In this document: positions 52,383 through 61,573 of the stretch, piece after piece
Layout: each line of letters starts with the position of its first letter
How positions within the stretch are numbered: the first letter of the stretch is position 1
Source of the DNA: a virus
Length of the DNA stretch: 64,000 nucleotides
Direction: 5' to 3' (one strand)
Virus record (IMG/VR): IMGVR_UViG_3300037316_000027
Location: 1 to 64,000 of that record
Made by a program: the position numbers and the translations under genes
The notes under the pieces: generated by a model
Databases searched by the model: none
Told to the model about the DNA's origin: nothing
What the model saw: only the letters and a program-made list of their open reading frames with translations

Positions 52383-52411
52383 ATTCTACGAGGGCGCGCT
52401 CTCCCGAACAA
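52383..52411 (-). promoter_or_regulatory. Late promoter, copy 5 (fibre-proximal unit)
   Basis: Minus strand TAACTGCCAGTTGTTC; -35 TTGTTC (52406-52411), 17 bp, -10 TAGAAT (52383-52388). Confidence 0.75.
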
Positions 52412-52423
52412 CTGGCAGTTACA

Positions 52424-53281
52424 TCAGGCCGCTGTAGCCTTCGTCGCACCAAGATGCGAACCGACACTCTCGGCCAAGACCTTGGCTTTCTCTTCGCCGT
52501 ACTCCTTGACGTACTTACCTTGATTGGTGAGGTTCCATGCCTCCTTCGACCAAGGATTGTTCGCGCGACCGGCCGGGCCAGAGCCGCCCTTCGAGCCGCC
52601 GCCGACAGAGGCGGGCCACCAATGCGGGGACTTCTCCTGCATGTCCTTGAACCATTCACGCGGGGTCAGGCCCGGGACCGTCCCGAACACGTCCTTGGTG
52701 ATGATGCGACCATCGTCGGTCGCTTCGAACACGCGGTTGCCCTGCAAAACGGCGTCAGAGACAGCCGTGGGCACGAGCTTGGCTTCGATCGCCGCGTCGC
52801 GAATGGCGCGCTCGACGTTGCCGGTGACGATGGATGTCTTGAGGGTGTTGATCTCCCCATCCTTCTCGGCTGCGGCCTTGGTGATCGTATCGAGCTTGCG
52901 CTCGATATTGGTCTTGTCGCGCTCCAGCGGAGCGACGGCCTGCTTGACCCGGGCCGCGATGATCGGCTCCAGCTTGGTCTCGTCGATCGTGCCATCCTTC
53001 TTGATGGCGTCGAGCTGAGCCTTGGTCTCTTCCAGCTCCGTCGCCTGCAAGTGGATCAGCTCGGCATCGAGGCCTTCGAACGGCTTGAGCAGTTCCTTGA
53101 CGGCCTTGTGATCGGCTTTCTCCTTGCGGAGCGCTTCCGACACGCGGTCAACGTCGGCTTGGGTCTTGACGCCTTGCACGCCAGTCAATTCCCATTTGCC
53201 TCCGCGCTCCGTGTAGAGTTCGGCGTAGCCTTCTGGGATTTCCTCGGCCGTGTCGTAAATAGTCTTCAGAGTAACGGGCAT
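52424..53281 (-). CDS. Capsid scaffolding protein
   Basis: 285 aa. A highly charged helical protein (coiled coil ~40-160), Gly-rich hinge (~232-245), and a C-terminal N-P-W-S-K-E-A-W...Y-G-E-E-K-A helix likely to bind the coat. ATG 53281 is chosen. It is separated from the capsid gene by the fibre cassette, which is unusual. Confidence 0.75.
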   Translation of the reverse strand: MPVTLKTIYDTAEEIPEGYAELYTERGGKWELTGVQGVKTQADVDRVSEALRKEKADHKAVKELLKPFEGLDAELIHLQATELEETKAQLDAIKKDGTIDETKLEPIIAARVKQAVAPLERDKTNIERKLDTITKAAAEKDGEINTLKTSIVTGNVERAIRDAAIEAKLVPTAVSDAVLQGNRVFEATDDGRIITKDVFGTVPGLTPREWFKDMQEKSPHWWPASVGGGSKGGSGPAGRANNPWSKEAWNLTNQGKYVKEYGEEKAKVLAESVGSHLGATKATAA

Positions 53282-53319
53282 GGTAACTTCTCCTTGGTAG
53301 AACCTAGGTGGACATCCAC

Positions 53320-53814
53320 TCAGGCACCGCTCATGCGGGATTTTCGTTTCTGGGGTTTCGATGGAAACGCCCAATTCACTAATCCGGGCTGAAATGATCG
53401 CTCAAGATAGAGTGCCCGTAATCGCAATAGTTTAGGACTATCCTTGATGCCCGTACCATTGTTGCACCCATGACAGCACCAACCGCGAAAACGGCCGGTA
53501 GCATGGCAATGATCAAAATGTAGAGTTCGAGTTGAGACCTCACCGCAACACTCACAACTTTCCGGTGGCAAACGCCCGGGGATTTCAATAGGCATCATAT
53601 ATTGCGTAGCAATAGTTATCGCTCGCCTTTCAGGCCGCTGGCGATAAGCCCTCTTAGCCGCCTTAGCTTCTGGAGTTCGTTGTCGGGCAAGCGCCGCCGC
53701 TAGATATTCCGGCGTTCGGCTACGCTCGCGCTTTCGATCGCGCAGACGGGCACGAGAGCGTCTCGCATCCAATGATTGATCAACAAAATGCGAGGCACGT
53801 GTATCACCGGCCAT
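53320..53814 (-). CDS. Endonuclease VII-type HNH endonuclease
   Basis: 164 aa. C-x-x-C-G-E, L-H-F-D-H-C-H-A-T-G-R-F-R-G, C-H-G-C-N-N-G-T-G form the recombination endonuclease VII HNH core. The N-terminal ~75 residues are Arg-rich repeats (R-T-P-E-x). The gene lies between scaffold and virion genes and looks like an inserted homing-type element. AGAGGA lies just before the start. Confidence 0.88.
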   Translation of the reverse strand: MAGDTRASHFVDQSLDARRSRARLRDRKRERSRTPEYLAAALARQRTPEAKAAKRAYRQRPERRAITIATQYMMPIEIPGRLPPESCECCGEVSTRTLHFDHCHATGRFRGWCCHGCNNGTGIKDSPKLLRLRALYLERSFQPGLVNWAFPSKPQKRKSRMSGA

Positions 53815-54115
53815 AGTTTTTCCTCTTGTGCAACAGTCCTCGGCCTAGGCGGAAGATGTGCTGTCTCGTGATCTCTGTCGCGCCATTGGAGCCGTTCAAT
53901 CGACGGCTTCCGATGACGCGGTGAGCGATATCGGTGTTATCCTCGCCGGCTGTCAGGCCGACGCTGAGCGCGGAGTGGATGCGATTGGCATCATCAGCCG
54001 CGATACTTCGAGCCCATGCAACGAGCGTGTGCCCATGAATTTTCAGTGTTCGCGGTGCCCGGCGATGCCGGTCCCACGCGATGCCGTCGTGCTCGTGCTC
54101 TTCGACATCAGTCAT
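53804..54115 (-). CDS. Hypothetical virion-associated protein, 103 aa
   Basis: The start at 54115 is inside the larger frame whose N-terminus overlaps the next gene. Helical, with A-A-D-D-A-N-R-I-H-S-A-L-S-V-G-L and D-I-A-H-R-V-I-G-S-R-R-L, similar in pattern to parts of MuF-like minor head proteins. Overlaps the HNH gene by 11 bp. Confidence 0.6.
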   Translation of the reverse strand: MTDVEEHEHDGIAWDRHRRAPRTLKIHGHTLVAWARSIAADDANRIHSALSVGLTAGEDNTDIAHRVIGSRRLNGSNGATEITRQHIFRLGRGLLHKRKNYGR

Positions 54116-54977
54116 CTTTTCGGCCTTCGTCCTCAACCCACTTCGGGAGCAGGCCCATCTTCTGCGGCGCGTAGACAGTATGCTCGCTGTCCGCAGTCCT
54201 GTTCGAAACTCCATGCGGGCCGTAGTTGACCCACGAATTCTGTCCGCGCGTGCCTGCTGTCATCGCCGGACGCGCAAGGTCCGAATACATCGCAGCGTGA
54301 GAGCGCCAAGCATTCTCTTCGCCGCCAGCCCGGAAGCCATTTCCTTCTTTCATGTGTCCGTTCATGTCATGCACGATCCGGAAGACATCGTTGGCGACGA
54401 CTTTACGGCCGCCGATAACTTCGCCCGTTTTCTTGAGGACGGGGCTGTCCTTTTCGTAGGCCCTCGCCTCGGGGCCGGTGCCGAACCCCTGATCGGTGGG
54501 AAAGCCCCACCAGTGATTATTCTCACTCACATCCTGCGCTCCGAGACGCGGCGACGCGGCATACGGGTCCTTTTGGCCGGGCTTGATCCAATCGACTTTC
54601 AGTCCGGTTGCCTTGATGGCTTCCCACTGCGCTTGCGTCTCCTTGATCATCGCATCGTAACTGGCCTTCGTCGCCGGTTCGGTCGGCGTGTGCTTCATCT
54701 CGTCGAACGCGTCCGCGATGCGCTTGGAACGATCGACATCGACCGGCACGTACTTCTTCGGAGGGTCGTATGGCAGACCCGCCGACTTCATGTAGCTCGC
54801 CGCTGCGTCCTTGAGCCGACCGATCGGTCCGGGAACATACCACTTGCCGCCCAAGTTGATCGGCTTCTGCGGCAGGCCTTCGAGCGGCTTGTGACCGCCA
54901 GCGACCTTGTCCGCCTGCGCCTGCGCAGCGGCCCACTCGCCTTTCTCGTCTCGTGCCTCGTCGGGATTATATGTCAC
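54108..54977 (-). CDS. Conserved phage virion protein, 289 aa
   Basis: GTG start, four-residue N-P-D-E-x-R-D-E-K-G-E-W head like that of the protein at 55392. Residues ~200-285 (F-R-I-V-H-D-M-N-G-H, G-E-E-N-A-W-R-S-H-A-A-M-Y-S, R-G-Q-N-S-W-V-N-Y-G-P) form a block I have seen in phage head-associated proteins but cannot name. Probably packaged in the head or ejected. Confidence 0.7.
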   Translation of the reverse strand: MTYNPDEARDEKGEWAAAQAQADKVAGGHKPLEGLPQKPINLGGKWYVPGPIGRLKDAAASYMKSAGLPYDPPKKYVPVDVDRSKRIADAFDEMKHTPTEPATKASYDAMIKETQAQWEAIKATGLKVDWIKPGQKDPYAASPRLGAQDVSENNHWWGFPTDQGFGTGPEARAYEKDSPVLKKTGEVIGGRKVVANDVFRIVHDMNGHMKEGNGFRAGGEENAWRSHAAMYSDLARPAMTAGTRGQNSWVNYGPHGVSNRTADSEHTVYAPQKMGLLPKWVEDEGRKDD

Positions 54978-55395
54978 TGGGCAAGTTATCCCGTAGATGG
55001 CGGAACGCCGCCTTGATGTGGCGCTCCCGGTGTGCAGCGATCTTCTTCGTCAGCTCGTCGCGCGTGAGCATCGCGTCACTGACCTTGGTTCGATTGATCC
55101 CGGCCACATCCATCAGCTCGTTCTCGATCATGTCGCGGATTTGCGGTTCGCTCTGATCGAGGATGTTGATCGCCTCCATGAACGTCTTGATGATGTGCTT
55201 GACGTGCGGGTCGCTCGTCTTGTCGCTCACGTCCTGCGCAGCCTGCTTCAGCGCACCAAACGGCCCATCATTCGATTTGTCCACCAGCTCCGGAAACATA
55301 GCAGCGGCGTTCTTGGCGAAGTCGGCCGCATTGCCGCTCGGAATGTCTCCCGGACCATCCGGGTCCGTGATCTGCGGTGCGTAGGTATCTTTCAC
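54967..55395 (-). CDS. Hypothetical protein, 142 aa
   Basis: GTG start that overlaps the next gene's stop (GTGA). Charged helical protein; D-x-x-x-K-H-I-I-K-T-F-M-E-A and R-H-I-K-A-A-F-R-H-L. Not recognised. Context: between virion proteins and portal. Confidence 0.65.
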   Translation of the reverse strand: MKDTYAPQITDPDGPGDIPSGNAADFAKNAAAMFPELVDKSNDGPFGALKQAAQDVSDKTSDPHVKHIIKTFMEAINILDQSEPQIRDMIENELMDVAGINRTKVSDAMLTRDELTKKIAAHRERHIKAAFRHLRDNLPSDI

Positions 55396-56672
55396 AGCTT
55401 CACACCTTTCTCGGTCGCGATCTTTCGCAGCTCGGTGCTGTAGTCAGTGTTGAGACGTTCCGTGTTCCGGCTTCCCAGTTTCGTGTAGAGCCGCTTTTCC
55501 GGATACCACCACGTTGCCTGCATATCGGCGATCGTCATATGATGTCCCGCATCCGCGAGCTTCTGTTGGGCCTGATCGAACACGTCTCGAATGTGCTGGC
55601 GCTGGCTTCCGTTGCCGGGCTGATCCTTGATGCCCCCGACCGCGAGTTCATACCGCTCGGCCGCGTATGTCAATTCCGATTTGGTCTTCGTTCCGGCGTC
55701 GAAGTCCGCGCGGTTGTCCTTAAAATCCTTGATATGGGCCAGACGAATGTCTGCGGCCAGCTTAACCATTCGGGGCTCAGTCGTCGGGATTTTCTGCCCG
55801 GCGGCCTTGAGCGCAGCAGTGAAGCGCGCCTTCGGCTTTTCTACGTCTACCGTCCCAGTCAGCGTGCCCGTGAGACGGCCCCAGCCGCGCATGAGCCACA
55901 TATCGGCGGTGAGAGGTTTGAAGTTTCCATTGAGGTTCTGATAAAATCCCTGTCCGATTTTCGGTCCCAAGATCGCGGAGCCATACATCTTGGCCCCCAT
56001 GTTTTCGCCGCTCACGGGCATGCCCATCTTGTCGAGATCGCCAACGGTGTATTCCTTGTCCAGAAACGCTTGCGCGCCCGCGACGCCCATGGTCCCAATC
56101 AGCTTGTTGAGCTTGTCGAAATTGCCGTTGATGCTGATCCCAGCCTTTCCGGCCTCCATGTCAGTCGGGAATTTCCCGGTCTTCTCAAAAATTCCATATG
56201 CCTTGTCGGCGAGGGCGGTGTTGATCTGCACGGTTTGGTTCTGGCTCGTGACCGCCAGCGCGGCGGTGAAAGCGAACTTCGCCGCCGGGTTGTCGGCCAT
56301 TTCCGGGTGCAGCTTTTCGGCGACGCCCATGGCATCCTTCATGCTGCTCGTGTACCAGTCCTCTGCGTTGCCGCCGCGCTTCAGCTCGTTCTCAATCTCT
56401 GAAGCGATGGCGCTCGAAACGATGTTATCCGCTTTCGCGTTCGGCCCCTCTTTCCCTTTCGGCTCTTCGATCACGCCGCCCGGGATGCCGAGCGCCTTGA
56501 GAGCGGCCTGCCCGCGCGCATTCAGCTCCTTGGCGATGTCCGGGTTGCTGCGCGAGCCCGGTTTCGCCATGGTAGGATCATTCAGGATCGAGTTGACGGT
56601 GAGCTTGTCGTAAGCTCCGCCCGCCGTCCACTCTCCGTGCGCATCGCGCGGCTCGTCAGGATTGAAGGTCAC
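55392..56672 (-). CDS. Large virion-associated protein, 426 aa
   Basis: GTG start. The head N-P-D-E-P-R-D-A-H-G-E-W is shared with 54108-54977. Residues ~125-165 (F-A-F-T-A-A-L-A-V-T-S-Q-N-Q, N-T-A-L-A-D-K-A-Y) and ~235-265 (G-P-K-I-G-Q-G-F-Y-Q-N-L) are conserved-looking; no enzyme motif is evident. Located beside portal, so likely an internal head protein. Confidence 0.7.
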   Translation of the reverse strand: MTFNPDEPRDAHGEWTAGGAYDKLTVNSILNDPTMAKPGSRSNPDIAKELNARGQAALKALGIPGGVIEEPKGKEGPNAKADNIVSSAIASEIENELKRGGNAEDWYTSSMKDAMGVAEKLHPEMADNPAAKFAFTAALAVTSQNQTVQINTALADKAYGIFEKTGKFPTDMEAGKAGISINGNFDKLNKLIGTMGVAGAQAFLDKEYTVGDLDKMGMPVSGENMGAKMYGSAILGPKIGQGFYQNLNGNFKPLTADMWLMRGWGRLTGTLTGTVDVEKPKARFTAALKAAGQKIPTTEPRMVKLAADIRLAHIKDFKDNRADFDAGTKTKSELTYAAERYELAVGGIKDQPGNGSQRQHIRDVFDQAQQKLADAGHHMTIADMQATWWYPEKRLYTKLGSRNTERLNTDYSTELRKIATEKGVKL

Positions 56673-58378
56673 GCGCCGCCCTTCGTCTTGCCCGCTGACG
56701 CGCCCTTCTTGCCGACTTTACGCTTCAGAGGAACAGGTGACCCACGCGTGTAGCCCTTCGCACGTGCGGTCGGCACAATCGGCACGTTCTGATTTGGCGG
56801 TGTAGCGCCTGCGGGGGCGGCCGGTGGGGCGGTCGGGGCTGGTGGTGTAGTGCCGCCGTCGCTCGGTGGCGGACCCGCGACTGCGCTGAGATCAGTATCC
56901 AAGAAAGTATCATCGGTGACAGACTGCCCAAAGGGGCCGACCATGGTCCCGAGCATCGACGCCGCTTCTTCCTCGATCTGATTGTTCTCTTCTTCAAAGT
57001 CCATCTCCGTCATGTCGTTCATCTGCATCATGCGATGCATCGAACGGAGTGACAAGGGCAGTCCGAGCTGCTTGGCCTGCATGAACGCGAGCAGCGCGGC
57101 ACCAGCGACAGTCTGATCGGCGAAGTCCGTGGTCGGCTTGACCGATACTTCATCGGGGTCTTCCCCGACCCACTCCGCGCAATACTTAAGCGCGGTCTCC
57201 AGTCCCTTGCCGGCGCACTGGGCGACGGATGAAATCGTGGTCGTGCGAGCCGCGACGCGAATACGGAGGGCTTCGCCGCTCTCACCGCGCGCGTTGCCGA
57301 CATCCAAGAAGGCCACACCGAGCGAAGCGGCTTCGTCCTGATCGCTCTTGAGCGACTGACGCATCTCGCCAAGACCGGCGGCGGAGACGCCGATGTATTT
57401 CGCATCGCCATCGATACGCAGATCGATGACGCCCTTGTTGCCGACGCGGAGTTTATCCGGCGCGGCTTCATCGACGTTGCCACCGATGATGACGAGCGTG
57501 TTCTGTCCTTGCAGGTAAAGCGTTTGCCGGTAGTCGGCCTCGCCCCGGTAGATAGCCAGAGCGAGGTTCGACAGGCCAAGAAGTGGGGACACTTCCGGTT
57601 CGGGTACGAGATCGTTTGCGCCGATGAAGACGAACGGGATGTCGTCGAGTGCGCGACCGCCGATCGACGGGAAAATAAAATCTTCCATGATGGGCATGGA
57701 GCTGTCATTGACTTTCACGGCGACAGCGTAGGGCGATCCCTCCGGCGGGCGCTCCCAGCCGCTCTCAAGGCTCTCGGGACCGCCGCGCGTGAGCACGCGA
57801 TACTTGCGTTCGGTCTTCCACGTAAAGCCCTCGCGGCGAAAACCGCTCTCGTCCAGCACGACGAGATCGAGCATGTTGCGGCCCTCGTTAAGGCGTCCCG
57901 CGTCCCAGTTGATGATCCGCATCGGCTCGTAGAATGACAGGTACGGGGTCGCCTTGTCGATATCGACGCCCTGCGGTGCGTCCGCAAGCAGCCCGCAGCG
58001 CCCATACAGGAGTTGCGCGACGTTGATCCGGCGAAGCAACATCTGGAGCCCCTCGCCTTGGATTGTCGCCTTATCCATCATGGTCTGAAGACGCGGAGGC
58101 AGCGTGATCACGGCGGGCTTGTTATGCATTATTCCAACCATTGCCTTCACGGCATCCTTGACAACGTCGTGGAAGTAGGCGCGCATCAAGTACGCTTCGT
58201 AGTCGCGCCAGCCGGGAGAGCTTGGGGTCGTCATTCCATCCTGCACCATGCCCTCGGTCGCCGGGAGGTAGTCGAGACGCTTCGACTTGACGGCGCGCTC
58301 GCCTTGATAGGTGTCCGAGAGCTGGAGCCATTCGCCCAGTCTTTCTACGTACTCGGGATGCTTGTCTGGCAATGCCAT
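56669..58378 (-). CDS. Portal protein
   Basis: 569 aa. Matches the DUF4055-type portal: W-x-x-Y-L-x-R-A-Y-F near the N-terminus, M-V-G-I-M-H-N-K-P, L-L-Y-G-R-C-G-L-L-A-D, a long clip/stem and helical C-terminus, ending in a Pro/Ala-rich tail and basic K-R-K-V-G-K-K. It forms the dodecameric DNA gate. Starts just downstream of its own TTGACA promoter. Confidence 0.85.
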   Translation of the reverse strand: MALPDKHPEYVERLGEWLQLSDTYQGERAVKSKRLDYLPATEGMVQDGMTTPSSPGWRDYEAYLMRAYFHDVVKDAVKAMVGIMHNKPAVITLPPRLQTMMDKATIQGEGLQMLLRRINVAQLLYGRCGLLADAPQGVDIDKATPYLSFYEPMRIINWDAGRLNEGRNMLDLVVLDESGFRREGFTWKTERKYRVLTRGGPESLESGWERPPEGSPYAVAVKVNDSSMPIMEDFIFPSIGGRALDDIPFVFIGANDLVPEPEVSPLLGLSNLALAIYRGEADYRQTLYLQGQNTLVIIGGNVDEAAPDKLRVGNKGVIDLRIDGDAKYIGVSAAGLGEMRQSLKSDQDEAASLGVAFLDVGNARGESGEALRIRVAARTTTISSVAQCAGKGLETALKYCAEWVGEDPDEVSVKPTTDFADQTVAGAALLAFMQAKQLGLPLSLRSMHRMMQMNDMTEMDFEEENNQIEEEAASMLGTMVGPFGQSVTDDTFLDTDLSAVAGPPPSDGGTTPPAPTAPPAAPAGATPPNQNVPIVPTARAKGYTRGSPVPLKRKVGKKGASAGKTKGGA

Positions 58379-58403
58379 GGTGATATCCTTCCGGGGGCTA
58401 GGT

Positions 58404-58432
58404 CCTCTAGCCTATTAACCATATCCTGTCAA
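58404..58432 (-). promoter_or_regulatory. Portal promoter
   Basis: Minus strand TTGACA (58427-58432), 17 bp, TAGAGG (58404-58409). The -35 is embedded in a palindrome (58423-58447). It is of the sigma-70/early type rather than the late type. Confidence 0.55.
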
Positions 58433-58447
58433 TCATCTTGACAGGAT
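58423..58447 (-). promoter_or_regulatory. Inverted repeat over the portal -35: operator or hairpin
   Basis: ATCCTGTCA (58423-58431) is a perfect inverted repeat of TGACAGGAT (58439-58447), with a 7-bp spacer. It covers the -35 box and also follows the terminase stop, so it could be a repressor operator or an mRNA hairpin. Confidence 0.5.
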
Positions 58448-58449
58448 GA

Positions 58450-60072
58450 TTACGCGCCTGCTCGCCCGGACTTCATGCCCGGGGAGCTGTCAAAGCGCAG
58501 CATGTACCGCGTCTCGTCTCCAGCGTGGTCTTCGCTGTCATCGTCTACATCATCGATCTTGACTTCGTCGCGCGGCAGCACCGGCACGCATCGAAGCCAT
58601 TGCTGGCATTCCGTCGTGACGAACAGGCCGGGGATTTCCCGGAAGCCGTCCGGCGGCCGTTTGGCCGCCTTGAGCCGCTTGCGGATTTGCTCCCAGCCCT
58701 GCTCGCGCGAACCGGGGCCTTTGTCGGCCCTCTCCCAGAAAACGCCACGGTATTTCACGCCGTTGATCGTGACCGGCTTCTCGAAGTCGTCCGCGATGGA
58801 AACTGTCGATGAGGACTGATCGCCATCGAAAATCGAACTGTCCGCCGGTCCTCGGCTCACCCGGGTCCACGTACCTTGAGGATCACGTAGGCCCCATTTG
58901 ATTTCGCGTTCAATGATGCCCTTCGCGATATCGGCGACGAGCAGCCGCGAGCCTTCGTTCGGTTGTCCGCGCCAGCCGTACCATTCGTGGATACGGAAGA
59001 GATCGCCGCGCACTGTCGCCCGCATTCTACCGGGGACGATCTGCCCCTGTGAGTTCTTCGTGTCGCGCAATTTCAAATCGGTCCCGTCGCTCCGTGCGTA
59101 CCAGCCGACCGAGAACGGCTTCGACGAGCCATGGTCATAGGCCCGATAAATCTTCCAGCCCGGCGGCACGTCGAACGGCTCGATCACGACCGCGTCCCGG
59201 TACTCGTACCAGATGTCGTCGAACATGCCGCCGGCAACGATGTCCCACGAGCCCTCCATCCACGCCGCGAGTTCGGACTTGTTGCGGGCTGACGCTTTAA
59301 TTTTGTTCTTGTACTCCGGGTCCGAGTGCAACAGCAGCACGTTCTCGTCGAGATAGCCGTGAATGGCGCGGCGCGGCGGCTCCTTGTTACCTGCTTCGTC
59401 TACGGTGCCCGTAATGAGTGGGCCGACTGTCGGCTTGCGCCCGTTGATCGTCTCGCCGTTGATCGGCAATCGCCAGCGGGCCTTGACCCAGTTATGGCCG
59501 ACGCCGTAGGGATTGGTCGTTGCGCGCACCTTGCGCGGCATTCCCCTGATCGTCGAACGCGAGCACGAGAACATGCTCATGTAGCAATCCGGGCTCGGCC
59601 AGTTCGTCAACTCTTCCCAACCAATCCACGGATAGGCGTGACCGTGGTAGTTATCGTAATCGCTGCGCACGTTGAAGTGGGCGAAGTACAGGCGCTCGCC
59701 TGTCGGCCACTCCCACATCGTCTTGACTTCATTGTAGACCGCGTTAGGCCAGATACGCTTGATCCACTTCTTGGACTTCTCAATGATGTCGCGCAACTGC
59801 GGATGCGATTGTCGAAACAAGACGCCTTTCCATTCTGCACCATAGCCTTTGCCGACATCCTGACAAAAGTCCATGATCAGCGCGTCGGTCTTGCCGGGGC
59901 CGCGTGTTCCTTCGTAGAGAACTTCCATTGTCGGATCGGCGAGGAAAAACTCCTGTGACCCCGGTTGCGGGCACCATATCGCAGCTTTTAACACCCCTCT
60001 ATCGTCACGAAAATACGGGACGTAAGCCCCATCCTTGTCCTGCACGAATTTTTCGACACTGGGCCACTGCAT
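58450..60072 (-). CDS. terL: Terminase large subunit
   Basis: 540 aa from ATG 60072. An ATPase domain with a Walker A-type motif E-G-T-R-G-P-G-K-T (~53-61), a Y-P-W-I-G-W-E-E Walker B-type segment, and a C-terminal RNase H-like nuclease domain with Y-R-A-Y-D-H-G and later D/E residues. It packages DNA with the small subunit directly upstream. Longer in-frame sequence (to 60210) lies in that upstream gene and is unlikely to be translated. Confidence 0.93.
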   Translation of the reverse strand: MQWPSVEKFVQDKDGAYVPYFRDDRGVLKAAIWCPQPGSQEFFLADPTMEVLYEGTRGPGKTDALIMDFCQDVGKGYGAEWKGVLFRQSHPQLRDIIEKSKKWIKRIWPNAVYNEVKTMWEWPTGERLYFAHFNVRSDYDNYHGHAYPWIGWEELTNWPSPDCYMSMFSCSRSTIRGMPRKVRATTNPYGVGHNWVKARWRLPINGETINGRKPTVGPLITGTVDEAGNKEPPRRAIHGYLDENVLLLHSDPEYKNKIKASARNKSELAAWMEGSWDIVAGGMFDDIWYEYRDAVVIEPFDVPPGWKIYRAYDHGSSKPFSVGWYARSDGTDLKLRDTKNSQGQIVPGRMRATVRGDLFRIHEWYGWRGQPNEGSRLLVADIAKGIIEREIKWGLRDPQGTWTRVSRGPADSSIFDGDQSSSTVSIADDFEKPVTINGVKYRGVFWERADKGPGSREQGWEQIRKRLKAAKRPPDGFREIPGLFVTTECQQWLRCVPVLPRDEVKIDDVDDDSEDHAGDETRYMLRFDSSPGMKSGRAGA

Positions 60073-60073
60073 T

Positions 60074-60946
60074 TTAAGCGGCGTCCCCAGTGTCGTCCTC
60101 AGTACCCTCAACGCTGTCATCGAACGTGACGGCTGGCCGACCTTCGCGACGATAGGCACTTTCAAGTTCGTTGAGCGCTTCCGACGTGGCCGCGCGCATC
60201 CCGACGACAAGCACGCCGCCCGTGACGTTCATATCAACGATCGCCCGCTTGCCATATTCTTTCGGCTTGCGGTTTTCGAGATACCACCTGAGCATGTCGG
60301 GGTCTTGTTTGAAAATCGTCTCGGGGACTGGAGCACCGTTCTCGTCGCGAAGCCATAGCCTCGGGTTTCTGTCGTCAATGGGGTCGCCGAGCAGAACGAA
60401 CAGATCATACTTGTCTGGGTCGATTTTATATTGGACGCGCCCCCTGAAAGATTGTACCTCGAAGAAGCCCGTAGCCAGTGCCCACGAAGCCGTCTCCGCT
60501 TTCCCGAGGCCTTCATCCACCGCTGCGTCCCATGCGAGATGAAACCGCTGGGTGTTGTCAGAGTTCTCATTCTCTTCATCGTCGGGAAGAGCTACGTCGA
60601 AACCGTCCCCGGGAGCGCCCTCCTTGGATTTCTGTAGCCAGTATTTGAGTTGGGAGAGGCTGATGCCCGCGCGCTGCGCCGCGTCCGACGCATGGGGAAT
60701 TTCAGCGACGTTCTTGAGCAGACGATTGAGGCGTTCGGGAGTGTTCTTTCGCGGGGCGCGAGGGCCACGGACATCTAGGGGCGAAGGCCCAGACCCGTTT
60801 ACCGGATAGCTGCGGGATCGCTCTAGGACGCCCCGGCTTGCTGCGCCCATGGGACGAGACTTCGGCGGGGCTTTATCGATTAGCACTTCGGGGCCGACCG
60901 GAGCCGGGCCGAGCAAATCGTCGAGACTGGTTTCTTCTCCGCTCAT
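60074..60946 (-). CDS. Terminase small subunit-like protein
   Basis: 290 aa. Residues ~75-110 (E-I-P-H-A-S-D-A-A-Q-R-A-G-I-S-L-S-Q-L-K-Y-W) form a helix-turn-helix, and D-P-D-M-L-R-W-Y-L-E-N-R-K-P-K-E-Y-G near residue 225 is typical of terminase small subunits. N-terminal ~70 residues are Pro/Ser-rich. Start 60946 is chosen over 60967 by spacing. Confidence 0.8.
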   Translation of the reverse strand: MSGEETSLDDLLGPAPVGPEVLIDKAPPKSRPMGAASRGVLERSRSYPVNGSGPSPLDVRGPRAPRKNTPERLNRLLKNVAEIPHASDAAQRAGISLSQLKYWLQKSKEGAPGDGFDVALPDDEENENSDNTQRFHLAWDAAVDEGLGKAETASWALATGFFEVQSFRGRVQYKIDPDKYDLFVLLGDPIDDRNPRLWLRDENGAPVPETIFKQDPDMLRWYLENRKPKEYGKRAIVDMNVTGGVLVVGMRAATSEALNELESAYRREGRPAVTFDDSVEGTEDDTGDAA

Positions 60947-61140
60947 GCGGGTATCCCCTTCAGGCATTGCATCGGCCCAGCCGATGGGAGGCGCGCATGC
61001 GCACTCGCGTATATTCGTCTTTGATACGCAAACGCGGATATAGCTCAGCTATACCCGATGTTTTGTATCATTCGCAGCCCTTACAGATGTCCGCCGGTCC
61101 CGGCGGGACTGGCGGAAGCGGGGCTACCTGAGACTGTGGC

Positions 61141-61416
61141 CTAGCACTGATATCCGGGCGTGACCCCACACCCTGTTGTGTGCTGTGCGGACCCAAAAAA
61201 GTAGTGAGGGAGGCCACCCCCGACGCCCATCAGTCCAGCGAGCCAGAGCATGACCGCGATCAGGCACAAGAGCGCTACGATGATCTTCCCGACCTTCACC
61301 ATGTCCGCCGAGGGCGGATATCCGACGAGGGTGAGTAGCCAGAGCATTGTGAAAGCAACGAACACAACGATCGCACAGTAGAGCACGACGTTGGCCAGTC
61401 CGATAAGAATTTCCAT
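61141..61416 (-). CDS. Small two-helix membrane protein, 91 aa
   Basis: Transmembrane helices at ~5-30 and ~43-66; C-terminal ~25 residues with two Cys and Pro/Gly. Precedes the terminase genes. Unknown; holin-like in topology but far from the lysis module. Confidence 0.65.
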   Translation of the reverse strand: MEILIGLANVVLYCAIVVFVAFTMLWLLTLVGYPPSADMVKVGKIIVALLCLIAVMLWLAGLMGVGGGLPHYFFGSAQHTTGCGVTPGYQC

Positions 61417-61423
61417 GGTAGCC

Positions 61424-61573
61424 TCACTTGCCTAGTTCGGCGCGGATGATACTCGCGCGAGCTTGACTAAGCTTGTCATCGGGAAATTGTTCCAGATGCT
61501 TTTGGATACCTTCAAGTTGACGTTCTAGGCGCTTCTGTCTACTCGAAGGCGCGCACGTGTTGACTTTGCCCAT
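61424..61573 (-). CDS. Small charged protein, 49 aa
   Basis: Missed by length-limited callers. ATG 61573 overlaps the upstream stop by one base. Helical and charged (R-Q-K-R-L-E-R-Q-L-E-G-I-Q-K-H-L). No function assigned; codon pattern and overlap fit a genuine gene. Confidence 0.5.
   Translation of the reverse strand: MGKVNTCAPSSRQKRLERQLEGIQKHLEQFPDDKLSQARASIIRAELGK

Noticed and set aside
61034-61094. tRNA-like segment: GCGGATA at 61034 can pair with TGTCCGC at 61088, and GCTC follows
   Set aside because: There is no D-stem partner, no proper anticodon arm and no T-arm; the acceptor match alone can arise by chance.
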